A stretch of 6,550 nt of DNA from Candidatus Rokuibacteriota bacterium (GTDB lineage Bacteria > Methylomirabilota > Methylomirabilia > Rokubacteriales > CSP1-6), in the NCBI GenBank assembly GCA_003221595.1, contig QHSM01000202.1:1-6550 (forward strand), given 5' to 3'. Each line of letters opens with the position of its first letter. The stretch's first letter is position 1. The position numbers were made by a program, and so were the translations under genes. The notes under the pieces are model-generated. The model did no database searches. It saw only the letters and a program-made list of their open reading frames with translations, and was not told the DNA's origin. Below are positions 1-5,341 of the stretch, one piece after another.

Positions 1-5
1 GGGGG

Positions 6-917
6 TCAGAGGAGATCGGTCGCGTCGATGCCGCGGGCGGCCAGGAGCGCACGAAGCTTGCGCAGCCCGCCCCCCTCGATCTGACGGATTCGCTCGCGCG
101 TCATGCCGAGCCGGCGGCCGATCGCCTCGAGGCTCTCAGGCGGGTCGCCCTCGAGGCCGAACCGGCGCCGCAGCACGGTGCGCTCGTTGGCAGCGAGGTC
201 GTCGAGCACGGTCACGAGGTTGGCGCGCTCGCGGAAGAGGGCGGCGATGGCGCTGCTCGGGTCCGCCGACGGATCGGCGACGAGGTCGCTCACGCGGCCC
301 GCGCCCTCGCCCACCGGCGTCTCGAGCGACACGGGCTGCTGGCGAATCTCCTCGATCTGCTCCACGGTGGTGCCGAGGGCCGCCGCCAGCTCTTCCATCG
401 TCGGCGGCCGCTCGAGGGCCTGGGAGAGCCGCTGCTGCTCACGCTGGTAGCGCCCGAGCAGGAGCTCGACGTGCACCGGCAGACGGATGGTCCGCGCCTG
501 GTTCGCCAGCGCGCGGACGACCGCCTGGCGGATCCACCAGGTCGCGTACGTCGAGAATCGCGTGCCGCGTGTGCCGTCGAATTTCTCGACCGCGCGCAGG
601 AGCCCGATGTTGCCCTCCTCGATCAGGTCCGGCAGCGGGAGGCCGCGGTTGAGATAGCGCCGCGCGATCTGGACCACGAGCCGCAGGTTGGCCTCGGTGA
701 GCCGAGCCCTGGCGGCGGCGTCGCCCTCGCGCACGCGCCGCGCCAGCGCCACCTCGTCCTCGCGGGAGAGGAGCGGGATCCGCGAGATCTCCTTCAAGTA
801 AACTCTGAGGTTCTCGCGGCTGGTCTCGCGCGTCTCCTCGCGGACCTCGTTGTCGACCTCGTCGACGAGGGTGTCGAGCGGCTGGTCGGGAACGGTCTCT
901 TCGGCCTCCTCACTCAT
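6..917 (-). CDS. rpoS: RpoS-like sigma-70 family RNA polymerase sigma factor
   Basis: A primary-like (group 2) sigma factor that directs RNA polymerase to stress or stationary-phase promoters. The 303-residue protein has an acidic N-terminus (1-33), region 1.2 (about 34-66), region 2 (about 74-148, with NLRLVVQIARRY, DLIEEGNIGLLRAVEKFD and TYATWWIRQ), region 3 (about 150-205) and region 4 (about 238-292, helix-turn-helix with TRERIRQIE). ARTIRLPVHV and the tail GLRKLRALLAARGID resemble E. coli RpoS (TRTIRLPIHI; GLRRLREILQTQGLN) more than RpoD. There is no long region 1.1, and the length is slightly below the usual 330. The gene lies directly after the nlpD-like gene, the classic rpoS position. 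Its ATG overlaps the nlpD stop by 8 bases and has no clear Shine-Dalgarno, so translation is probably coupled to nlpD. Residues 282-284 are Gly-Gly-Gly in the region 4.2 helix, which is unusual. Calling it rpoS rather than another group 2 sigma rests on context plus these motifs. Confidence 0.88.
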   Translation of the reverse strand: MSEEAEETVPDQPLDTLVDEVDNEVREETRETSRENLRVYLKEISRIPLLSREDEVALARRVREGDAAARARLTEANLRLVVQIARRYLNRGLPLPDLIEEGNIGLLRAVEKFDGTRGTRFSTYATWWIRQAVVRALANQARTIRLPVHVELLLGRYQREQQRLSQALERPPTMEELAAALGTTVEQIEEIRQQPVSLETPVGEGAGRVSDLVADPSADPSSAIAALFRERANLVTVLDDLAANERTVLRRRFGLEGDPPESLEAIGRRLGMTRERIRQIEGGGLRKLRALLAARGIDATDLL

Positions 918-1704
918 GTGGTCGCTCGACCGTCTCGTCGACCTGCGCGAACCGCGGTGGCAGCGGGAGCAAGTAGAGCGGATTGTAGGCGAGCCCCTCG
1001 TACCGGATCTCGAAGTGCACGTGATGAGTCGTGGCCCGGCCGGTCTGGCCGACCAGGGCGATCATCTCTCCGGCGTCGACACGGTCCCCGACCTCGACGA
1101 GGTTGACGTCGTTGTGGGCGTAGACGGTCACGAAGCCATGCCGGTGCTCGATCTTGACGACGAGCCCGTAGGCGGTCTCCACGCCGCTCGCGATGACCAC
1201 GCCGCCCGCCGCGGCCCACACCGGCGTCCCGAGCGGCGCCTTGATGTCGATGCCGCCGTGCCAGCCGCTCCGACGCTGGCCGAAGGTCGAGACGACCGGG
1301 CCCTCGACGGGCCACGTGAAGGGCACGATCGAGCTGTCGAAGGCGGGCACCGCGAGGACGAGCCGGGTCGGCGCCCGCGCCCTCGAGACCGACACGGGCC
1401 GGACGGTCGGAGTCGGCGCGGGCGCACTCCCCCGCCCCGCGACGACCGTGTCCCCCGACGGAATGACCAGGCGCTGGCCGACCTTGATGGCATCCGGGCC
1501 GGGCAGGTTGTTGGCCCTCACGAGCGCGGCCACCGTGATGCCGTACTTCTTCGCGATCGCGGTGAGGGTGTCGCCGGGCTTCACCTCGTGCGTGCGCTGC
1601 GGCACGCGCGGCTCGGCGTGCGCGGCTACCGGCCCGAGCGCGACTATCAGCCCCAGCGTCGCGAGCCCGAGCACGGCGCCCTCGCGGAGCGCGCCCACCC
1701 TCAC
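910..1704 (-). CDS. nlpD: NlpD-like LysM and M23 (LytM) peptidoglycan peptidase
   Basis: An exported cell-wall protein of 264 residues that should bind peptidoglycan and either cleave it or activate amidases at the septum. A signal peptide is visible at about 8-30 (hydrophobic LGLATLGLIVALG, then AHA). No cysteine lipobox follows, so unlike E. coli NlpD it is probably not a lipoprotein. A LysM domain spans about 38-82 (HEVKPGDTLTAIAKKYGI). A Pro/Ala/Arg linker follows, then an M23 domain at about 135-248. All expected zinc and catalytic positions are present: H149 and D153 (HGGID), H197 (YAHN), and H228/H230 (HVHFE). E. coli NlpD lacks several of these. The start is GTG, overlapping the acyP stop as GTGA, with a GGAG at 1713-1716 giving 8-base spacing. 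Its own stop overlaps rpoS by 8 bases. The symbol follows position and domain order; a generic M23 endopeptidase is the alternative. Confidence 0.88.
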   Translation of the reverse strand: MRVGALREGAVLGLATLGLIVALGPVAAHAEPRVPQRTHEVKPGDTLTAIAKKYGITVAALVRANNLPGPDAIKVGQRLVIPSGDTVVAGRGSAPAPTPTVRPVSVSRARAPTRLVLAVPAFDSSIVPFTWPVEGPVVSTFGQRRSGWHGGIDIKAPLGTPVWAAAGGVVIASGVETAYGLVVKIEHRHGFVTVYAHNDVNLVEVGDRVDAGEMIALVGQTGRATTHHVHFEIRYEGLAYNPLYLLPLPPRFAQVDETVERPHE

Positions 1705-2000
1705 GATTCGAACTCCGCGTACCGGATGCCGAACTCGTCGAACCGACCCGACGGCGGCAGCCAGCGAACCTTCACGTTCTCGACGAGCGAGAGGGGTGGT
1801 CCCTTGCCGAGCTCGCGGATGAACTCTTCGATGACCGGACGCGGCCCTTCGGCCCGGGCCCGCACGCGCCCGTCCTTGAGGTTCATGACGAAGCCGGCGA
1901 GCCCGAGGCTCGAGCCTCGCCGCTGCGCGTAGTTGCGATATCCGACACCCTGGACCCGTCCCTCGACGATGATTTCTGCCGCCGATTTCGACTTGCTCAC
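1701..2000 (-). CDS. acyP: Acylphosphatase
   Basis: A small cytoplasmic enzyme that hydrolyses acyl phosphates such as acetyl-phosphate or carbamoyl-phosphate. At 99 residues it is the usual family length of 90 to 100. The acylphosphatase signature is clear: GRVQGVGYR at 14-22, with R22 as the phosphate-binding catalytic arginine, and N40 in FVMNLKDGRV as the catalytic asparagine. The start taken is GTG, which begins the protein shortly before the first beta strand. I see no good Shine-Dalgarno and no in-frame ATG near it, so the exact N-terminus is less certain than the gene. It ends in a 4-base GTGA overlap with nlpD and contains the nlpD ribosome-binding site in its last codons. It stands between tRNA-Pro(CGG) and nlpD, splitting the usual pcm-nlpD adjacency. 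A 12-bp hairpin lies 22 bases upstream of the start. Confidence 0.9.
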   Translation of the reverse strand: MSKSKSAAEIIVEGRVQGVGYRNYAQRRGSSLGLAGFVMNLKDGRVRARAEGPRPVIEEFIRELGKGPPLSLVENVKVRWLPPSGRFDEFGIRYAEFES

Positions 2001-2022
2001 CGATCGTGGCCCGGATTTCGGT

Positions 2023-2062
2023 CGCCCGTCCGGCCGCGTGACAACCGGCAGCCGGACGGGCG
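2023..2062 (-). repeat. Perfect 12-bp inverted repeat between tRNA-Pro(CGG) and acyP
   Basis: Bases 2023-2034 (cgcccgtccggc) and 2051-2062 (gccggacgggcg) are exact reverse complements, separated by a 16-base loop. In the minus-strand transcript the hairpin starts 6 bases after the tRNA CCA end and finishes 22 bases before the acyP start. No U-tract follows it (the next bases are ACCGAAATCC), so it is not a standard intrinsic terminator. It may be a processing or RNA-stabilising structure separating the tRNA from the mRNA, or a weak or Rho-assisted terminator. The repeat itself is certain; its role is inferred. Confidence 0.7.
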
Positions 2063-2068
2063 GAGAGA

Positions 2069-2145
<77 letters not shown>

Positions 2146-2158
2146 ACGCGACCGGCTC

Positions 2159-2164
2159 ATTGTA
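2159..2164 (-). promoter_or_regulatory. Candidate -10 element for tRNA-Pro(CGG) and the acyP-nlpD-rpoS genes
   Basis: The minus strand reads TACAAT (5 of 6 to TATAAT) in the short pcm-tRNA gap, ending 13 bases before the mature tRNA 5' end. A transcription start about 7 bases downstream would leave a short leader. I find no convincing -35 hexamer at 15 to 18 bases upstream: the 17-base position reads GCCTGG. This is therefore only a candidate, supported mainly by position and by being an AT-rich island in GC-rich DNA. Confidence 0.3.
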
Positions 2165-2172
2165 CAGGGTCG

Positions 2173-2829
2173 TCAAACCTCCCAGGCGTACTTTCCCACC
2201 AGCTTCACGAACTTGCACTCGCCGCACAGGCGCGTCTTCATTTCGCCTCGAACTTTCTCGACGACGGTCAAGACCTGGTTCACGGCGTCGCCGACCGGCA
2301 CGACCATGCGGCCGCCCTCGCCGAGCTGCTGGAAGAGCGGCGGCGGCACCGACGGCCCGCCGGCCGTGACCAGTATCCTATCGAACGGCGCCTCGTCGGG
2401 CCAGCCGAGGGTGCCGCTGCCGACGCGCACCCAGACGTTGTCGTAGCCGAGCCGCTCGAGGAGGGCGCGGGCGCGCTCGGCCAGCCGGGGCAGCCGCTCG
2501 ACCGAGCAGACGCGCCGCGCGAGCTCGGCGAGCACGGCCGTCTGGTAGCCCGAGCCGGTGCCGACCTCGAGAACCTTCTCCTGGCCGGAGAGCGCGAGGA
2601 GCTGCGACATGAAGCCCACGATGTACGGCTGCGAGATCGTCTGCTCCTCGCCGATCGGCAGGGGGTGATCGCCGTAGGCGCGATCGCGCAGCGCCTCCTC
2701 CACGAACAGATGCCGCGGCACGCGCCGCATCACGGCGAGCACGCGCTCGTCGGTGACCTCGCGGCGCGCGAGCTGCTCCTCCACCATGCGCGCCCGGGCC
2801 GATTCGTAGGCGTCGCGCGGCCGCTCCAC
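2173..2829 (-). CDS. pcm: Protein-L-isoaspartate O-methyltransferase
   Basis: A cytoplasmic repair enzyme that uses S-adenosylmethionine to methylate L-isoaspartyl residues in aged proteins. As called here it has 218 residues (E. coli Pcm has 208). Family motifs are clear: TISQPYIV at 64-71, SAM-binding motif I EVGTGSGYQTA at 88-98, CSVER at 108-112, APFDRILVTA at 147-156, EGGRMVVPVG at 171-180, and a C-terminal GECKFVKLVGKYAW. The frame stays open far upstream over surE, so the start must be chosen. GTG at 2829 is preferred because GGAGAGG lies 3 to 9 bases before it and it shares one base with the surE TAG stop. ATG at residue 15 is the alternative and lacks a Shine-Dalgarno. The usual GDG motif (VGDGTLGW) reads GSG here at 137-139. 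It is coupled to surE and forms the surE-pcm pair of the stress-survival block. Confidence 0.93.
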   Translation of the reverse strand: MERPRDAYESARARMVEEQLARREVTDERVLAVMRRVPRHLFVEEALRDRAYGDHPLPIGEEQTISQPYIVGFMSQLLALSGQEKVLEVGTGSGYQTAVLAELARRVCSVERLPRLAERARALLERLGYDNVWVRVGSGTLGWPDEAPFDRILVTAGGPSVPPPLFQQLGEGGRMVVPVGDAVNQVLTVVEKVRGEMKTRLCGECKFVKLVGKYAWEV

Positions 2830-3644
2830 TACCCTCTCCGCGGCTTCCTCGTCGGGGGTGTGGCGGCGGCCCGGCGGGGCGGCCGCGCGGTCTCGCCCCG
2901 GAGCTGCGCGGTCAAGCCGGCGGGCCAGTCGTCGAGCTGCATCATCGCGCGATGGTTGGTGAGATCGAGATGGAGCGGCGTCAACGAGACGAAGCCCTCG
3001 TGCACCGCGCCCATGTCCGTGCCCTCGAGCGAATCCCATTGGGGATCGCCGCCGCCGATCCAGTAATGGCTCCGGCCGCGCGGATCGGCCTGCTCGACGA
3101 TCTTGTCCAGATAGACGCGATTGCCGAGGCGCGCCAGCCGGATGCCGAGCGGCGGCTGCGCCGGCACGTTCACGTTCAGCAGCGTCCTCGGCGGCAGTCC
3201 CGACACCAGCACGCGCATCGCGATCAGACGCGCCACGCGGCCGGCCACGTCGAAGTCGCCCCCGTCCACGAGCGACACCGCAATGGACGGTACGCCCAGG
3301 ATCGTGCCCTCCATGGCGGCGGCGATGGTGCCGGAGTAGGTGACGTCGTCGCCGAGATTGGCGCCGTGATTGATGCCCGACACGATCAGCACGGGCGGCG
3401 CCGGCAGGAAGCCCAGGACCGCCAGGTTCACGCAATCGGCCGGCGTGCCGTTGACCGCGAAGCGACGCTCAGCGAGCCGGTGGGGTCTGAGCGGCCGGTG
3501 CAGCGTCAGCGCGTGCCCGCAGGTGCTCTGCTCGCGCTCGGGCGCCACGACGTACACGTCTCCGAGCTCGCCGAGCGCCTTCTCGAGCGCCGCGAGGCCG
3601 GGCGCGTGGATACCATCATCGTTGGTGAGGACCACGACAGACAT
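2829..3644 (-). CDS. surE: 5'/3'-nucleotidase SurE
   Basis: A survival protein: a divalent-metal-dependent nucleoside monophosphate phosphatase in the cytoplasm. The protein is 271 residues (E. coli SurE is 253), the excess being an Arg/Pro/Ala-rich tail at about 250-271. Diagnostic motifs are VVLTNDDGIHAPG at the N-terminus (metal ligands D9, D10), REQS (S40), VNGTPADCVNLA at 65-75, SGINHGANLGDDVTYSGT with N92, and GVPSIAVSL at 117-125. The open frame continues upstream into the tRNA. ATG at 3644 is chosen because MSVVVLTNDDG is the canonical SurE N-terminus. Its upstream region is pyrimidine-rich (TTTTTCTCCTCT) without a good Shine-Dalgarno. It begins 30 bases after the CCA of tRNA-Pro(GGG), probably as the first mRNA cistron after that tRNA, and its stop touches the pcm start. 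Confidence 0.95.
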   Translation of the reverse strand: MSVVVLTNDDGIHAPGLAALEKALGELGDVYVVAPEREQSTCGHALTLHRPLRPHRLAERRFAVNGTPADCVNLAVLGFLPAPPVLIVSGINHGANLGDDVTYSGTIAAAMEGTILGVPSIAVSLVDGGDFDVAGRVARLIAMRVLVSGLPPRTLLNVNVPAQPPLGIRLARLGNRVYLDKIVEQADPRGRSHYWIGGGDPQWDSLEGTDMGAVHEGFVSLTPLHLDLTNHRAMMQLDDWPAGLTAQLRGETARPPRRAAATPPTRKPRRG

Positions 3645-3674
3645 AAAGGCGCGGCTAATGATAGAGGAGAAAAA

Positions 3675-3751
<77 letters not shown>

Positions 3752-3765
3752 ACCGCTAGACGTGA

Positions 3766-3794
3766 ATTGTCGCAGATATCCCGGGGGGCTTCAA
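3766..3794 (-). promoter_or_regulatory. Candidate sigma-70-type promoter for tRNA-Pro(GGG)-surE-pcm
   Basis: On the minus strand TTGAAG (3794-3789, four of six to TTGACA) is followed after exactly 17 bases by GACAAT (3771-3766, four of six to TATAAT). The -10 ends 14 bases before the mature tRNA 5' end, so a start near 3759 would give a short tRNA leader. The -35 overlaps the merR stop codon. Spacing and position are good and the hexamers are moderate. Confidence 0.4.
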
Positions 3795-4144
3795 GAACCC
3801 AGACGCGTGCGCAGCACGCCGAGACGGTCGCGAATGCGCCTGAGCGCGTCCGCGTATGCCGTTTCCTTCATGCCGAGCTCGAGCTGGTCGGTGCGGCGCG
3901 ACTCGGCGATGAGCCGCTTCTTGGCGCCTTCCAGCGTCAGCCGCTCGTCGTAGAGGAGCGTCTTGATCCGCTGGACGAGCTCGAGATCGCGGGGGCGGTA
4001 CAGGCGCTGGCCGGCCGGATTCTTCTTGGGCCGGAGCAGCTTGAATTCCGATTCCCAGTAGCGAAGGACGTACGCGGGGACGGCCGTGATCGCTTCGACC
4101 TCCCCGATGCGGTAGTAGAGCTTCTCGGCGACTTCCGTCGTCAC
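3791..4144 (-). CDS. Small MerR-family transcriptional regulator
   Basis: A DNA-binding protein of 117 residues. Residues 10-80 form a MerR winged helix-turn-helix: YYRIGEV at 10-16, then VLRYWESEFKLLRP at 26-39, RLYRPRDLELVQRIKTLLYDE at 47-67 and a helix beginning LTLEGAKKRL. The remaining 37 residues look like a short helical dimerisation segment, with no effector or metal-binding domain and no cysteines, so no ligand can be named. This short MerR type is commonly found beside ihfA in deltaproteobacteria-like genomes. The start is GTG, in a 4-base GTGA overlap with ihfA. No Shine-Dalgarno is visible, so translation probably depends on ihfA. The target is unknown; the adjacent tRNA-surE promoter region is a reasonable guess. 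Confidence 0.9.
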   Translation of the reverse strand: MTTEVAEKLYYRIGEVEAITAVPAYVLRYWESEFKLLRPKKNPAGQRLYRPRDLELVQRIKTLLYDERLTLEGAKKRLIAESRRTDQLELGMKETAYADALRRIRDRLGVLRTRLGS

Positions 4145-4422
4145 GCCGTTTGTGTATTGATCCGTTGTTTGAGCCCCTTGCTTGGCTTGAACGTGAGCAC
4201 CTTGCGCGCCGTGATCTCGATGGACTCGCCGGTCTGTGGATTCCGCCCGCGGCGCGATGCCTTGCGGCGGATCCGGAAATGCCCGAACCCGACGATCTTC
4301 ACGTCTTCACCCTTCTCGAAGCAGCGAAAGATGATGTCGAACACCGATTCGACGACCGATGACGACTGCCGCTTCGAGAGGCCGTGGTTGGCCACCGCAT
4401 TGACCAGATCGTTCTTCGTCAC
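4141..4422 (-). CDS. ihfA: Integration host factor alpha-like / HU-family DNA-bending protein
   Basis: A nucleoid-associated protein that bends DNA as a dimer. At 93 residues it has the family length. The signature is complete: MTKNDLVNAV at the N-terminus, the helix GLSKRQSSSVVESVFDII, VGFGHF at 44-49, and the DNA-binding arm GRNPQTGE at 59-66 with the intercalating proline P62. ARKVLTFKPSKGLKQRIN resembles IHF-alpha (RRVVTFRPGQKLK) more than HU (FKAGKALK). The start is GTG with a strong Shine-Dalgarno (GGGAGGTGA) about 9 bases upstream, the best in the window. It overlaps merR by GTGA. In E. coli ihfA follows pheT; here it follows a SPOR-domain gene after a 58-base gap. The leader can form alternative hairpins, one of which covers the Shine-Dalgarno. 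IHF alpha versus another IHF/HU subtype is not fully certain. Confidence 0.92.
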   Translation of the reverse strand: MTKNDLVNAVANHGLSKRQSSSVVESVFDIIFRCFEKGEDVKIVGFGHFRIRRKASRRGRNPQTGESIEITARKVLTFKPSKGLKQRINTQTA

Positions 4423-4433
4423 GGTTGGACGTC

Positions 4434-4475
4434 ACCTCCCTCTGGAGACGCGGCCCGGGAGGTCCACGCGGCTCC
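4434..4475 (-). promoter_or_regulatory. ihfA: ihfA leader with Shine-Dalgarno and two competing inverted repeats
   Basis: In the minus-strand transcript ACCUCCC (4463-4457) is exactly complementary to the Shine-Dalgarno GGGAGGU (4440-4434), with a 16-base loop. A second pairing, GGAGCCGCG (4475-4467) with CGCGUCUCC (4452-4444), is 9 bp with one mismatch and would hold the anti-Shine-Dalgarno in its loop. The two cross, so they are mutually exclusive or form a pseudoknot. The repeats are visible directly. A regulatory role (translational control or attenuation) is inference, and short matches are expected to some extent in GC-rich DNA. Confidence 0.35.
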
Positions 4476-4480
4476 GGCGG

Positions 4481-5341
4481 TCACTGACCGGCTCGCGCGA
4501 TGAACGGCGTGTAGCCACGCTGCTGGAGCTCGCGACTGCTCGACCGTCGCACCTGCACCTTGAGCCCGTCGACCGCGAGATCTTTCGAGAGCGCGACCGC
4601 GTCCCGCAGCGGCAGGCTGGGCTTCACGACCACGCCGCCGGCCGACGGCTCGGACGTGAGTCCCTTCGGACCGAGCTTCGCGTTGATATCCGCGGCCGTC
4701 CCGCCCGTCACGTACACGTCGTACTTGTCGCCGGCTGCCGACGAGCTCGGCGCGGGAGGGCTCGCACGCTCCGTCTTCGCGCCGTCGCTCATCGGCGTTT
4801 CTTCCACGTTGTACTTGAGCTCACGCAGTCGTGTCGCGAGCCGCTTGGCCGTATCCGGGCTCTTGAACGCGCCGACCTGCACGAAGTACGCGCCGGGGCC
4901 CTGCATTGCCGGCGCGGGGCTCGTCGCCTTCGGGCGCGGCGTCGTCGATTCCTTCGCGACCGCGCTCGTCCGCGTGTCCGCCCTCTTCGCGGGCGCGGGT
5001 GCCGGCGTCGATTTTTCCGGGGCGGGCGGCTTCTCCATCGTGGGCGCGGGCGCCGCAGTCGGCGCCTGTGGGGTCTCCGCGGGCGCCGCGGGCGGCACCA
5101 TAGGTGCGGGTGGCGGCGAGGTCTCCGGTCGCGCGACGACCGTCGGCTTCGCCGCCGGCTGATTGGCGAGCTCGAGAACGTACGGAACCGCGACGGCGGC
5201 GACGACGCCGAGCACGACCACGACGAGGATCGCCCGGAACCAGAGCGCGGAGAAAATCGACCGCCGGCCCTCGTCCTCGAAGCGCTGCTCGTCGTCCTCG
5301 AGATCGTCGCGCGGACGCTCGGGATCCGCCATGCGCGTCAT
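4481..5341 (-). CDS. Inner-membrane SPOR-domain (peptidoglycan-binding) protein
   Basis: A bitopic envelope protein of 286 residues. It has an acidic cytoplasmic N-terminus (1-27), one transmembrane helix at about 36-56 (FRAILVVVVLGVVAAVAV), a long Pro/Ala-rich periplasmic linker (about 62-148) and a C-terminal SPOR region (about 152-265). SPOR begins with the typical YFVQVGAFKSPDTAKRLATRL and ends VVVKPSLPLRDAVALSKDL...LKVQVRR. Between them lies a Ser/Ala/Pro insert (about 182-206) and an extra segment (YDVYVTGGTAADINAKL), making the region longer than the usual 70 residues. SPOR domains bind denuded glycan strands at the division septum, so a cell-division or cell-wall role is likely. The frame is open far upstream. 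ATG at 5341 is chosen for its ATGA overlap with the preceding stop; ATG at 5332 is equally possible, as neither has a good Shine-Dalgarno. Confidence 0.85.
   Translation of the reverse strand: MTRMADPERPRDDLEDDEQRFEDEGRRSIFSALWFRAILVVVVLGVVAAVAVPYVLELANQPAAKPTVVARPETSPPPAPMVPPAAPAETPQAPTAAPAPTMEKPPAPEKSTPAPAPAKRADTRTSAVAKESTTPRPKATSPAPAMQGPGAYFVQVGAFKSPDTAKRLATRLRELKYNVEETPMSDGAKTERASPPAPSSSAAGDKYDVYVTGGTAADINAKLGPKGLTSEPSAGGVVVKPSLPLRDAVALSKDLAVDGLKVQVRRSSSRELQQRGYTPFIARAGQ

Noticed and set aside
2023..2062. Intrinsic terminator call for the hairpin after tRNA-Pro(CGG)
   Set aside because: No U-tract follows on the minus strand and no A/T run on the other side; it is listed as an inverted repeat instead.
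2830..3435. N-terminal extension of Pcm by about 200 residues over surE
   Set aside because: The extension is Arg/Ala/Gly-rich shadow of surE in another frame; GTG at 2829 with GGAGAGG gives a normal-length Pcm.
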